Shown here one piece after another: positions 28,191 through 36,363 of a stretch of DNA of 64,000 nt (its first letter is position 1; every line of letters starts with the position of its first letter). The notes beneath the pieces are model-generated. The model was not told the origin of the DNA. It saw nothing but the letters and a program-made list of their open reading frames with translations, and made no database searches. Position numbers and translations under genes: made by a program. This DNA comes from an uncultured Bacteroidales bacterium. Lineage in GTDB: Bacteria; Bacteroidota; Bacteroidia; Bacteroidales; UBA932. The stretch lies in the NCBI GenBank assembly GCA_944326255.1, contig CALVDG010000008.1, positions 1 to 64,000 on the forward strand. Reading direction: 5' to 3'.

Positions 28191-28883
28191 ATGAGGATAG
28201 ACATTATCAGCGCAGTGCCGGACCTGCTCGAAAGTCCGCTCAACCACTCCATCATCAGACGGGCCAGGGAAAAGGGTCTGGTGGAGATACATATCGTCAA
28301 CCTGCACGACTATGGCAAAGGTAATTACAAGCAGATCGACGACTACGGATTCGGCGGTGACGCGGGGATGGTCATCAAGCCGGAGCCTCTGTACAGGGCC
28401 ATCACCGACCTGACCTCCCAGCGCGACTACGACCAGGTCATCTACACCTCTCCCGACGGCGAGACACTCGACCAGAGCATGTGCAACAGCCTGTCCACCT
28501 GCGACAACATCATCATCCTCTGCGGCCACTACAAGGGAATCGACCACCGCATAAGGGAGCATCTCATCACCAAGGAAATCTCCATAGGCAGCTATGTGCT
28601 CAGCGGAGGGGAGCTGGCCGCCTGCGTCATCTGCGACTCGATCATCCGCCTCATCCCCGGAGCCCTGACAGACGAGACCTCGGCCCTGTCCGACTCCTTC
28701 CAGGACGGGCTGCTGGCCCCGCCCATCTACACCCGCCCGGCCGACTTCATGGGCTGGAAAGTGCCCGAAGTGCTCCTGTCCGGCAACCCCAGGCTCATCC
28801 GCCAGTGGCAGGAAGAGCAGGCCCTGGAGCGCACCCGCCTCCTCCGTCCCGACCTCCTCGCCGGTGCCGACCAGACCGACTGA
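28191..28883 (+). CDS. trmD: tRNA (guanine-N1)-methyltransferase TrmD
   Basis: A 230-residue SPOUT-fold enzyme methylating G37 of tRNAs with G at position 36, which prevents +1 frameshifting. Typical stretches are [24 protein letters not shown], the trefoil-knot SAM site [12 protein letters not shown] and [15 protein letters not shown], and the C-terminal [19 protein letters not shown]. The ATG at 28191 gives the canonical N-terminus [13 protein letters not shown]; longer in-frame extensions upstream lie antisense to the DUF349 gene and are not expected. It is monocistronic, without the rpsP-rimM-rplS neighbours found in many other bacteria. Confidence 0.96.
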   Translation: MRIDIISAVPDLLESPLNHSIIRRAREKGLVEIHIVNLHDYGKGNYKQIDDYGFGGDAGMVIKPEPLYRAITDLTSQRDYDQVIYTSPDGETLDQSMCNSLSTCDNIIILCGHYKGIDHRIREHLITKEISIGSYVLSGGELAACVICDSIIRLIPGALTDETSALSDSFQDGLLAPPIYTRPADFMGWKVPEVLLSGNPRLIRQWQEEQALERTRLLRPDLLAGADQTD

Positions 28884-28930
28884 TGCACTGATTCATCTTC
28901 ATTGATTCTTCCACACTACCGGGGGCATCA

Positions 28931-29944
28931 CTACTTTAGCCGGAGTCTGCCCTCCTCCTTTCTATCCGTAAGGAACCGGAATGTGGCGATTGTGCGGTCA
29001 AATACCCGAAGAGAGGCCGTAAGCTCCCGGTAACTCGTCACCGGAATGTCCTCGACCGACAGCGGACAGAAGGCGACTATACAGTTTTTGTTCCCTGCCT
29101 CCAGCAACTGACAGTAGAACCGGCGGAGCACCTTATCCCCGGAACCGATCTCCATGCTAAATATCGGAAGGTCCTTTATATCGCATCTCACCTCCATCTC
29201 AAAGCACACAAGAGCCGGATTGACCTCCACCTCATCGCATAATTTATCGTAATGTATGTCCGAATGGAATCCGGTGTAATGACGATAATCGACCGACTTG
29301 TCGAAATACAGATACCGGCCGACCGGCTTCCTGACCTTCAGATAGGCCGAATAAGGGACGAACATCTCCTCTACAGGCACCGCAGGACGGATGAACTCAA
29401 ACCTGGCCCACTCACGGCAGTACAAGGGAAGTCCGCCGCATTCAAATGTGCCGATACAGTAGACGGTATTCGCCTCCAGCATATCGCAGCTGACAGGAAG
29501 GGTCAGCGTCAGAGTGTCCTCAATCTGCCCCACAGGCATGGAATATTCCACCTCGGTCATACTGACGATCTTACCGAGAATTTCCTCCTCTGCCTTCCGG
29601 CAATCCTCGCCGTAGTAGTCCAGTATCTTCCGATACGACTGGCCGTCCACCTTTATGGACGACGAGACCTGGCCCTTGGCGAACTCCCATTGATTATACC
29701 TGTTCATCACCTCCATAAAGGCCCGGCAGTCCTCGTCCTTGATGATTGCCAGTCTTATCCTGACGGTCCTGGCCTCATCCGGATTTCCGATGCTGTGTAC
29801 TTCCTGCTGCAGGGTTATGCCTTTGACGTCCTCATCCCACAAAAAACTCTTGTACTTCATATCCAGCACAGGCTCATGCCCGTCCTTACAGACATCAATC
29901 AAAGATGAAAAATAGTTGAAAAAATACTTGCGTTCGTTCTCCAT
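28931..29944 (-). CDS. Uncharacterised 337-residue protein
   Basis: No family recognised. It has no signal peptide or membrane segment, so it is probably cytoplasmic. The composition is mixed alpha/beta with many aromatic residues, including YHYxxxYYGEDCRK-like and FHSDIHYDKL segments. The middle (about 115-190) is beta-rich. No nucleotide-binding or catalytic signature was found. It is monocistronic with its own candidate promoter (TATATTTG at 29974-29981). Codon use resembles that of the neighbouring housekeeping genes. Confidence 0.6.
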   Translation of the reverse strand: MENERKYFFNYFSSLIDVCKDGHEPVLDMKYKSFLWDEDVKGITLQQEVHSIGNPDEARTVRIRLAIIKDEDCRAFMEVMNRYNQWEFAKGQVSSSIKVDGQSYRKILDYYGEDCRKAEEEILGKIVSMTEVEYSMPVGQIEDTLTLTLPVSCDMLEANTVYCIGTFECGGLPLYCREWARFEFIRPAVPVEEMFVPYSAYLKVRKPVGRYLYFDKSVDYRHYTGFHSDIHYDKLCDEVEVNPALVCFEMEVRCDIKDLPIFSMEIGSGDKVLRRFYCQLLEAGNKNCIVAFCPLSVEDIPVTSYRELTASLRVFDRTIATFRFLTDRKEEGRLRLK

Positions 29945-29973
29945 CGTCAGTTTCTGTTTATATCGATATTCTG

Positions 29974-30160
29974 CAAATATACAGATTTAATGATTATCAT
30001 TGTCCGCAAGCCTGCCCCTTTACCTTAAATCCGGATACATTGCCGGCCCCCTGGAGTACTTTTACTATGGACGGCATCGGACCCGCCGCGCCCCTGCCAC
30101 AACGGCAGCAAATCCCACAAAACACTGCCATTGCGGCAACAGAATTTTTCCGTATTTTTG
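29974..30160. promoter_or_regulatory. Divergent promoters between the 337-residue protein and the hydrolase
   Basis: The minus-strand -7 box TATATTTG (29974-29981) is 29 bp before the 29944 start. The plus-strand -7 box TATTTTTG (30153-30160) has ATTG 19 nt upstream and lies 46 bp before the 30207 start. The 170 bp between them are C-rich with no gene seen. Confidence 0.5.
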
Positions 30161-30206
30161 TCTGCAGATAAAGCATCTTAAATTCAACCACCGCTAACCC
30201 ATCATC

Positions 30207-31088
30207 ATGAAAACGATATCCCGACTCCTATCCACGGCCCTCATCCTGCTCGTCAGCCTCACAGCAGCCCGCGCCATCAACCCGCAGAAAGAATACACCT
30301 ACACACCGAAAGACTTTGGCATCGAGTACGTCGAGGACTCGGTGGTGACCTCGGACGGGTACAGGATCAATATCTGGAATCTGCCCGGCACCGGGGAAAA
30401 TGAAAGGTCCGTGCTGATAGCCTGCGCCGACGCCGGCAATATGGGACAATGGCTGGGAATCGGGGCGACGCTCTGCTTCCTGGGCTACGACGTATGGATG
30501 TTCGACTGGCGCGGTTTCGGAGGAAGCCAGGACTTCGCGACGGACCGGGACATGCTCTACCACAGCGAGTATCTGCGGGATTTCGGGGCAGTCCTGGAAC
30601 ATGTCGCCGTCCTCCGGGACAGGCCGGTGGACGTGCTGGCATTCTCCATGGGCACCATAATGGTCGGAGAGCACCTGCGGCAATACCCCGGCAGGAAGTC
30701 GCTCATCCGGAGCTGCGTCATGGACGGGTTCATCTCCGATCCGGCGGAGAGCGTCAGGATTCTGAACGGGGGCAATAAAAGTGACAGCGGCAGCACCGGC
30801 AACGGCAGCGATAACGGCAAAGCAGCCAATTCCGGCAGTGACGGAAAATCCGTGCAACTGCCGGCAACTCCCCTCCTCTCCCCCGGCTTCCGTCCTCAGG
30901 ACATCTCCGTCCCCATGCTGCTGATCCACGCCACGGAAGACACCGTCAGCCCCCGCCGCCTGCTCGAGCCCCTGACCGCCTCCCCGCTCGTCACCCTCCG
31001 GGAATTCGACTGCAAGCACCTCCAGGCCGCATTCACCCATACCGAAGAATACTTCACCGCGCTGGATACATTTCTCAAGACGCACTGA
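30207..31088 (+). CDS. Exported alpha/beta hydrolase with low-complexity insert
   Basis: A 293-residue hydrolase with signal peptide (about 1-23, ending AARA). The nucleophile serine is in LAFSMGTIMVG (about 148), following FDWRGFGGSQ typical of lipase/esterase folds. The acid is likely in HATEDTVSP and the histidine in DCKHLQAAF. Between the lid region and the last strand there is a Gly/Ser/Asn-rich stretch (about residues 189-212) of low complexity, which looks like a linker or an expanded repeat. Substrate unknown: esterase, lipase or peptidase. The gene is isolated, followed by a terminal-inverted-repeat element. Confidence 0.78.
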   Translation: MKTISRLLSTALILLVSLTAARAINPQKEYTYTPKDFGIEYVEDSVVTSDGYRINIWNLPGTGENERSVLIACADAGNMGQWLGIGATLCFLGYDVWMFDWRGFGGSQDFATDRDMLYHSEYLRDFGAVLEHVAVLRDRPVDVLAFSMGTIMVGEHLRQYPGRKSLIRSCVMDGFISDPAESVRILNGGNKSDSGSTGNGSDNGKAANSGSDGKSVQLPATPLLSPGFRPQDISVPMLLIHATEDTVSPRRLLEPLTASPLVTLREFDCKHLQAAFTHTEEYFTALDTFLKTH

Positions 31089-31169
31089 TCCGGCCACAGC
31101 TTATTCGCACAGCACATCCTTCACAGTCTCCACCCTTTAAACTGAAACTGACTCACCTCAGTAAAATTC

Positions 31170-31345
31170 CACGTTGCTTTTTAGTTACAATGCTATCTTC
31201 TGACATTCAGATATTTGCCGCCATAGACATTTTTAAGTGCAGCATTTTCTGCCCAAAACGAGTGATTTTAGCCGCATTTGAAATTCTGTGATTTTGCCAA
31301 CATCTTAATTTTTAGCCACATCCGTTACAACTAAAAAGCAACGTG
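31170..31345. mobile_element. 176-bp MITE-like element, copy 1
   Basis: Bounded by perfect 17-bp inverted repeats CACGTTGCTTTTTAGTT (31170-31186) and its complement (31329-31345). The interior is non-coding and A/T-rich. It shares with the copy at 36546-36722 a central stretch beginning GACATTTT(T)AAGTG at nearly the same offset (56 against 58 bp). It lies between the convergent hydrolase and protease genes. No convincing target-site duplication was seen. Confidence 0.8.
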
Positions 31346-31374
31346 AAGATTGGCCTGCATTGCCTGCTATCGAG

Positions 31375-32742
31375 CTAATACGGTATCCCGTTCAGATACA
31401 TTTCCTCCAAGTTCAGTATCACCGTCCTGAATTGCTCCAGAAGGTCCAGCCCCAAAGTACCGTCCTCTTCTCCTCCCAGGTACTGAGGACTTTCCTCACC
31501 GCCTGTATGCAAGCCGACTCCTGTATCCACTGTCACCGAATCGAGGACAGCCTCACCGTTTCCTATGCGAAACTCTTTATACGGCAGACGGTAAGCGCGG
31601 GTACTGTTGACACCGCCCACACCGGCAACCCTCAGGGAATCCGGTGTTCCAGCAGCCATAACCTCTTCCTTGTGCTGCAGGTACCAATGCGGAAGAAGTG
31701 TTGTCCCGTATCCACCTGTATCAAAATGCAGATACAGAGGCCGCCCGTCTCCGTCTGCAGCAGCCACGTGCAGGCCCTCACTGTCCGTCCTCAGCATATT
31801 GCTCTCTCCCAGCGGATTTGAAGAAGGCACGGCCGGAATGATGAACTGGCGGTGCTCAAAATCCAGCTGTACTTCCCGCATACGGAGCATGAGAGGCAGA
31901 CCGATGACCGGAGGCAGCAGCACACCAGTACTGTCCACTTCCGCATTACCCGTCCGGATGTCTACGATAAGGAACGGGACATTGGCCCACACCATGTCAC
32001 CAATACGCAGCGTATCCGCCATTGCAAGATGTCCATGCTGCATACCGACCCCCGCCATCGGTATGACTGCATCCAGAAGACGCAAGCCGCTTGCGTATGC
32101 CTGTCTGGAGGATATGATATTGACACCGGCACCGGTATCGAATACCAGAGAACTTTTCCTCCCGTTGATGCGCCCGTCCATTGCTATAAAATGCCCTTCG
32201 GACGCTTTATCCCTGACCGTATGCATCGCATTATCAATCTTCATCGAAACGCGGTAAGTGCCTGCGGGATGCAGAGGCCGGCAGACAGGGCCGTTTTCGG
32301 CAAAAACGCGGTACTGCCGCTCCATGATACTCAGCCCTGCGGTCTGCGTACTGTCCGCACCCATTGCTTCCAGCTGGCCGCACAGGCTCTGCATCAGCTC
32401 TGCCGCTTCAGCATAGCGGTCGGTACGCGCCAGGTTCAGTCCCATCAGCACCGCCATGCTTAAAGTATTGTCGCCCAACTCCTCCTGATGATTGTTCAGC
32501 AGATCTCCCAGCACGGTGCACGCCGAGTCAGGGCGGTTGAAATAATGGTGCGTCATTGCCACAGCCATCTTATACAAAATAGGGTTGACGGAATCCGCCG
32601 GAGTAACATTCAGCTCGTGTGCCAGGTCGAACCAACGGCCTTCGTTCATGCACGTCCCGATACGCCCGTCAGCATTCTGCGCCTGAGATGCCAGCATTGC
32701 TGCCGTGCTCAGAAGAAGGATAGTGAGAAGTCTTTTTGCCAT
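31375..32742 (-). CDS. Exported retropepsin-like aspartic protease with two DTG motifs
   Basis: A 455-residue protein with signal peptide MAKRLLTILLLSTAAMLASQ. An N-terminal helical, TPR-like region (about 25-150) precedes two retropepsin-type units. The first has SLVFDTGAGVNIIS (about 207) and the second LYLHFDTGGYGTTLL (about 343). The typical Bacteroidetes aspartyl protease has one DTG domain and dimerises; two in one chain suggest a built-in pseudodimer, as in pepsins. The ATG at 32742 is chosen for the signal peptide; the longer in-frame extension covers the promoter repeats. Substrate unknown. Confidence 0.8.
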   Translation of the reverse strand: MAKRLLTILLLSTAAMLASQAQNADGRIGTCMNEGRWFDLAHELNVTPADSVNPILYKMAVAMTHHYFNRPDSACTVLGDLLNNHQEELGDNTLSMAVLMGLNLARTDRYAEAAELMQSLCGQLEAMGADSTQTAGLSIMERQYRVFAENGPVCRPLHPAGTYRVSMKIDNAMHTVRDKASEGHFIAMDGRINGRKSSLVFDTGAGVNIISSRQAYASGLRLLDAVIPMAGVGMQHGHLAMADTLRIGDMVWANVPFLIVDIRTGNAEVDSTGVLLPPVIGLPLMLRMREVQLDFEHRQFIIPAVPSSNPLGESNMLRTDSEGLHVAAADGDGRPLYLHFDTGGYGTTLLPHWYLQHKEEVMAAGTPDSLRVAGVGGVNSTRAYRLPYKEFRIGNGEAVLDSVTVDTGVGLHTGGEESPQYLGGEEDGTLGLDLLEQFRTVILNLEEMYLNGIPY

Positions 32743-32752
32743 GATTATGGAT

Positions 32753-32787
32753 ACTTTTACCGCAAAAGTAAAACTTTTACCGCAAAA
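32753..32787 (-). promoter_or_regulatory. Direct-repeat promoter of the aspartic protease
   Basis: ACTTTTACCGCAAAA occurs twice, at 32753-32767 and 32773-32787, exactly 20 bp apart. The minus-strand -7 box TACTTTTG (32763-32770) overlaps the first copy. Two turns of spacing suggests a dimeric regulator binding the same DNA face. Confidence 0.6.
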
Positions 32788-32885
32788 ATGTACGCGTTCA
32801 AAAACGGCGAGGGTCCGCACCGCATATACGGATTGCGCTCTATGACAGCAAAAAGACTTAACATCAAGAAAATTTCAGATTATTT

Positions 32886-32930
32886 ATTGTTTTTCGATAA
32901 AATCACTATATTTGCATATCGATTAACAAT
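32886..32930 (+). promoter_or_regulatory. Operator/promoter of the DUF2975-HTH pair
   Basis: ATTGTTTTTCGATA (32886-32899) and TATCGATTAACAAT (32917-32930) form an inverted repeat matching at 12 of 14 positions. The -7 box TATATTTG (32907-32914) lies at its centre, 33 bp before the ATG. A dimer bound here would cover the promoter, as expected for autorepression by the small HTH protein. Confidence 0.7.
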
Positions 32931-32946
32931 AAAAATTCACCGAATT

Positions 32947-33462
32947 ATGAAAAGAAACACTAAAAATCTACTGATTGCCGTAACAGTGATAGTCGGCATC
33001 ATCTGCATTGTAAATGCCGTATGGCTTATCGTGCAAAGCGGAAGCGTAGCCGAATGGTTTACAGACTACAGGAATATTGTCTACGGAGACGGCGCAGCTG
33101 AGAACGGCAGCAAAATCGTATGGCGCGACGACGTCCTCGGCTGGCAGTACTTTATATTTTATGGACGCATGCTCTTCGGCATCGCTTTCGACGCTCTGCT
33201 GCTCCTGTTCATGATCAAGTCCATTCTTGCCCTCAAATCAGGAGCATTTTTCCTTAAATCAAACACTTACATACTGATATCAGCCGCAGTATGCAACCTA
33301 CTGTACAATTTCTGCAATGAGAATATAGGTATTTTGGTCCATCCCTCGTCGTACAGACATATCACTGACTCCATGCTTCTGACTCCGCTGATACTCTTCG
33401 CATTCGCCCTTATCTACGGCCTTGCGGTCAGAATCAGCGAAGAAAACAGACTCACCATCTAA
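32947..33462 (+). CDS. DUF2975-type membrane protein
   Basis: A 171-residue protein with about four membrane segments (approximately 8-29, 74-96, 105-125 and 145-162), matching the DUF2975 pattern of a small polytopic protein encoded next to a YozG-like HTH regulator. The ATG at 32947 is used; the long in-frame upstream extension overlaps the promoter and the protease gene on the other strand. The pair probably forms a membrane-coupled regulatory switch; the signal is unknown. The HTH gene follows 10 bp downstream. Confidence 0.8.
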   Translation: MKRNTKNLLIAVTVIVGIICIVNAVWLIVQSGSVAEWFTDYRNIVYGDGAAENGSKIVWRDDVLGWQYFIFYGRMLFGIAFDALLLLFMIKSILALKSGAFFLKSNTYILISAAVCNLLYNFCNENIGILVHPSSYRHITDSMLLTPLILFAFALIYGLAVRISEENRLTI

Positions 33463-33472
33463 ACTAACAGCC

Positions 33473-33685
33473 ATGGCAATAATCGTAAACATAGACATAA
33501 TGCTCGCCCGCCGCAAGATGTCCTCCGGCGAGCTGGCCGCAAAAGTCGGCATCACCCCCGCAAACCTCTCGATACTCAAGACCGGCAAGGCCCGCGCCAT
33601 CCGCTTCACCACCCTCGAGGCCCTCTGCCGTGCCCTCGACTGCCAGCCCGGCGACATCCTCGAATACCGCTCAGACAGCCATTAG
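33473..33685 (+). CDS. Cro/CI-type HTH regulator (YozG-like)
   Basis: A 70-residue DNA-binding protein with a complete Cro/CI helix-turn-helix: LAAKVGITPANLSILKTGKA, then RFTTLEALCRALDCQPGDILEY. The C-terminal segment is the YozG-like hallmark. It follows a DUF2975 gene by 10 bp, the usual pairing. It probably represses its own promoter through the inverted repeat at 32886-32930. The ATG at 33473 is preferred over in-frame codons inside the upstream gene. The stop overlaps the convergent ABC gene by 4 bp. Confidence 0.88.
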   Translation: MAIIVNIDIMLARRKMSSGELAAKVGITPANLSILKTGKARAIRFTTLEALCRALDCQPGDILEYRSDSH

Positions 33686-34419
33686 CGACAGTAGCCGTAC
33701 CGCACCAAGTCGCTGCGGTCCCGGACCTGATGGACATAGCCGTCGGAGAGCAGGAGGACTTCGTCGGAGACTTCGAGGAGGGCGTTGTAGTTGTGGTCGG
33801 AGAGGATGATACCTTTGGAGGACTTCTGACGGCGGATGAGGTCCTGTATCCGTTCCACCGCCACCGGGGCGAGGAAGGAAAACGGCTCGTCGAGGATGCA
33901 GAACGGAGACGGGGAGCACAGCACCAGCCATATCCCGGCGATGCGCACTTCTCCAAAGGACAGTTCCCGCACCTGGGCATCCTGATACTGTGCGAATTTG
34001 GGGAAAGCCTCTGTAAGTTCTCCGTAGTCCATTGAGTAATATTCGAAAATCCGGCGCAGGGTCATCTTAGGCGGCAGGAAGTTGCCTTGAGGCAGGTACT
34101 TGAGACAGCGGGCCACGGAGCTGTTCCGGAAGAGGCCTCCGGTCACGGACCACGGCAGCCATGAAGCGCTGCCGCCTTGCAAGGCATCCGAGACGGTTTC
34201 GTCGTCCACCCGCACAAAGCAGTTCTGAGCCTTCAACTGCCCCATCACCGCACGGAACATCGAGGACTTGCCGCTCCCGTTGCGGCCCAGCAGCCCCGTA
34301 ACCCTGCCGGTCTGAGACCGCAGCCAGGCTCCGTTCAGGACATTCTGCCGTCCGAAAGAGAGGGTTATGCTGTCGGCGAGCAGCGTATGCACTTTATGTG
34401 TCTCAGTACTGCAGGGCAT
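33682..34419 (-). CDS. ABC transporter ATP-binding protein
   Basis: A 245-residue ATPase with Walker A LGRNGSGKSS (44-53), a Q-loop QGN at about 111, a signature reading LSFGEVRIAG (canonical LSGGE/LSFGE), Walker B FCILDEPFSF and the switch histidine in LSDHNYNAL. It has the short form used by ABC-2 type exporters. The upstream gene (34403-34771) encodes a small membrane protein overlapping by 17 bp; it is too short for a permease, so the transport partner is uncertain. It may be a stand-alone or immunity-type ATPase. Confidence 0.85.
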   Translation of the reverse strand: MPCSTETHKVHTLLADSITLSFGRQNVLNGAWLRSQTGRVTGLLGRNGSGKSSMFRAVMGQLKAQNCFVRVDDETVSDALQGGSASWLPWSVTGGLFRNSSVARCLKYLPQGNFLPPKMTLRRIFEYYSMDYGELTEAFPKFAQYQDAQVRELSFGEVRIAGIWLVLCSPSPFCILDEPFSFLAPVAVERIQDLIRRQKSSKGIILSDHNYNALLEVSDEVLLLSDGYVHQVRDRSDLVRYGYCR

Positions 34420-34771
34420 TTTTAATCAAGATTATGACGGTCAGTCCCACAGCATATACCGCAAGGTCGAGAATCACAGCCGCAGCCGTCATCCGGTGCG
34501 GATAGAGTCCGAGATTGATATAGAAAAACTCCCGGTCGCCCCGGCCGCGGTCCAACATTCTAAGCAGCAACAGTATCCCGGTCAGGAACAGCTTCATCAG
34601 CGACAGCATCCCGGCCATCGCTGCGAGTCCGGCCCTATCTGCGTCCATTACCGCCAGAGCAATGAACGCAGACAAGCTGCATATCCCCGATACTATCAGA
34701 AAATTTCTGACGTAAATAGCCGTCAGACTCGCTTTCTGCTTAATGCTCAATCCCGGCTGCATTGAATTCAT
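34403..34771 (-). CDS. Small membrane protein beside ABC ATPase
   Basis: A 122-residue protein with about three to four membrane helices (approximately 18-40, 48-70 and 95-117). No family recognised. The start at 34771 or the in-frame ATG at 34762 overlaps the preceding gene by 32 or 23 bp. It overlaps the ATPase gene downstream by 17 bp, so these are probably translated from one message. It may help anchor the ATPase at the membrane; that is a guess. Confidence 0.6.
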   Translation of the reverse strand: MNSMQPGLSIKQKASLTAIYVRNFLIVSGICSLSAFIALAVMDADRAGLAAMAGMLSLMKLFLTGILLLLRMLDRGRGDREFFYINLGLYPHRMTAAAVILDLAVYAVGLTVIILIKNALQY

Positions 34772-34967
34772 CTTTCAGAAAATCGAAGACATATACGGGA
34801 CTCTGATAATATAGACCGGTATCCGGGTCCTCTATCTTAGAAAATGTATTGGATTTATACAGTTTATCAATAGCTTCCTTATCTGAAAGATTATACTCTT
34901 CCATTATCATCGGGACCAGATCCTCGCATAACGTCTCTATCAGAAATTGTCTTTCGTCAGATGTCAT
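34740..34967 (-). CDS. Small protein of the DUF3990 cassette
   Basis: A 75-residue acidic helical protein with no membrane segment. The pattern NLSDKEAIDKLYKSNTFSKI followed by DPDTGLYYQSPVYVFDFL matches small proteins I recall directly after DUF3990 genes in Bacteroides. Its ATG overlaps the DUF3990 stop by 4 bp (34964-34967), which implies translational coupling and fixes the start. It may act as an antidote or partner of the ADP-ribosyltransferase-like protein; untested. Confidence 0.65.
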   Translation of the reverse strand: MTSDERQFLIETLCEDLVPMIMEEYNLSDKEAIDKLYKSNTFSKIEDPDTGLYYQSPVYVFDFLKDEFNAAGIEH

Positions 34968-35434
34968 AATTTTTTCAATAATTTGACAGCCTGCTCCGTT
35001 CCGAAAAAATACTGAACTGTCGGCGTTGTGAATTTTAAGTTCTCTATAAACTTGTCAAACGTTATAAAACCTCGTGACAACAACCTTATCTGAACACCGA
35101 CAGCATCATTGGCAATCGGGCCTATTACGATATCATAAGGATGACTCTGTCTATCTGTATAATTCCTTCTATTATCCAGAACAAACCTTGCCCACTCCTC
35201 TGTGCAGCCATCAAAACGCTTTATTGCCAGATTACAGGTCCTGCTTTCATCAAACTCAAAACGGGTCACACACGGCACACCGGCACCCTCTCTCCTTACG
35301 ACATTCTCAGCCATCCGCACTGCCTGTCTATAGTCCGCACTCAGGTAGAATCCTCTGCCAAAGTCTTTTCCATGCCTGCCTTTTGCCAGAAGAATTTCAC
35401 CAATCTCTATATTTGAGCCATGATACAGTATCAT
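34964..35434 (-). CDS. DUF3990 ADP-ribosyltransferase-like protein
   Basis: A 156-residue protein of the DUF3990 family, which has an ADP-ribosyltransferase fold. Visible landmarks in order are LYHGSN at the N-terminus (H at position 5), DFGRGFYLSADYRQA (about 24-38) and QYFFGTEQAVKLL at the C-terminus, giving the H-Y-E/Q-like arrangement. It probably transfers ADP-ribose from NAD+ to an unknown target and could be a toxin or a phage-defence effector. The ATG at 35434, rather than 35461, makes a 4-bp ATGA overlap with the DUF3791 gene upstream. It lies between two small partner genes in one operon. Confidence 0.82.
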   Translation of the reverse strand: MILYHGSNIEIGEILLAKGRHGKDFGRGFYLSADYRQAVRMAENVVRREGAGVPCVTRFEFDESRTCNLAIKRFDGCTEEWARFVLDNRRNYTDRQSHPYDIVIGPIANDAVGVQIRLLSRGFITFDKFIENLKFTTPTVQYFFGTEQAVKLLKKL

Positions 35435-35655
35435 ACGAGCGGACCTCCATTCCGCCGACATATTTTCTGCATATCCTCTACTGCATCATCTATAGAGAAC
35501 GTATGCTCGATATCGTAGTAATCGTATATCAGTTCCAACCCTTTATATTGAGACAGATAGTTGTATGCAAAAGCATTGCTTATGGAGAACCTCTCAGCGA
35601 AAGCTCCTATACATGCTATATAAAATGCTATCCTATTCTTCTCCTCTCTGCTCAT
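35431..35655 (-). CDS. DUF3791 protein, partner of DUF3990
   Basis: A 74-residue helical protein with the DUF3791 pattern: NRIAFYIACIGAFAERFSIS, then YLSQYKGLELIYDYYDIEH ending in DDAVEDM. Members are routinely encoded just before DUF3990 proteins. It is the first gene of the three-gene cassette and is coupled to DUF3990 by an ATGA overlap. Likely a neutralising or adaptor component; the mechanism is unknown. Confidence 0.8.
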   Translation of the reverse strand: MSREEKNRIAFYIACIGAFAERFSISNAFAYNYLSQYKGLELIYDYYDIEHTFSIDDAVEDMQKICRRNGGPLV

Positions 35656-35702
35656 AATTAAAGGGATTTGCTACAAATTTAATATATTTTGCCGACACTC
35701 CT

Positions 35703-35894
35703 TCAATCCAGCTGAAAAAGCTCATTGACAGTCTTCCCGAAATAAGCCGAAAGTTTCAGTGCCAGCTCGGTGGAGGGAATGAACTTTCCGTTCTCGATGG
35801 CGTAAATGGTCTGGCGGGAGACTCCGACGGCCTCGGCCAACTGCTGCTGCGATATGCGCAGGACGGCTCTTTCAACGCGGATGTTATTCTTCAT
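35703..35894 (-). CDS. Small XRE-family HTH regulator
   Basis: A 63-residue Cro/CI-type protein: MKNNIRVERAVLRISQQQLA leads into EAVGVSRQTIYAIENGKFIP, then LKLSAYFGKTVNELFQL, the usual layout of YozG/PBSX-like short repressors. Its start overlaps the upstream membrane protein by 11 bp. It probably represses the operon through the GTAAA/TTTAC palindromes at 36364-36402. Confidence 0.9.
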   Translation of the reverse strand: MKNNIRVERAVLRISQQQLAEAVGVSRQTIYAIENGKFIPSTELALKLSAYFGKTVNELFQLD

Positions 35895-36348
35895 GGCGGC
35901 TCCTCCATCTATAGACCCACAGACTCGCTTTGAAAATAACGATGTAAAGGAAGAACATCGGGATGATTGACAGATAATTATCCACTAAGCTGAACTTCCA
36001 CCACAGATCGTCACCTATCTGCGAAGGGAGATACATCTGGCCTACATTGCTCACACAGAACCAGATTATGGACAGCACAAATGCCACGCAAGCCGCAGCA
36101 GCCAGCGACCTTCCCCGCAGCGACTTAATGAATTCGTCCTCCTGCCTCTCCTCCGAAAATGCTATCAGCAGCAGTGAAAGAGCGGTCACGACATAAACAG
36201 CCGCGACAAATAGTTTCGTAACAGCCTCGCTCATCGTCATGTAAAGTCCTACACCAACAATTAGACAAGTCACCATTAAGGCAACAGCCAGGAGTATCCA
36301 TCCTGCCGTCTGCCATTTGTAGGAAAGAAGATAATGTTTAGTTTTCAT
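35884..36348 (-). CDS. Membrane protein paired with XRE regulator
   Basis: A 154-residue protein with about four membrane segments (approximately 14-36, 41-63, 83-103 and 123-145). It belongs to the class of small membrane proteins encoded just ahead of a short XRE regulator in Firmicutes and Bacteroidetes. It may control the regulator or respond to membrane stress. The first gene of a two-gene operon with a textbook promoter and operator upstream. Confidence 0.75.
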   Translation of the reverse strand: MKTKHYLLSYKWQTAGWILLAVALMVTCLIVGVGLYMTMSEAVTKLFVAAVYVVTALSLLLIAFSEERQEDEFIKSLRGRSLAAAACVAFVLSIIWFCVSNVGQMYLPSQIGDDLWWKFSLVDNYLSIIPMFFLYIVIFKASLWVYRWRSRHEE

Positions 36349-36363
36349 ATCTGTTTTATTTAT

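Noticed and set aside
30780-30850. Short repeats in the hydrolase as a CRISPR-like or VNTR array
   Set aside because: The GGC/AGC-type runs encode a Gly/Ser/Asn linker in frame and lack regular units.
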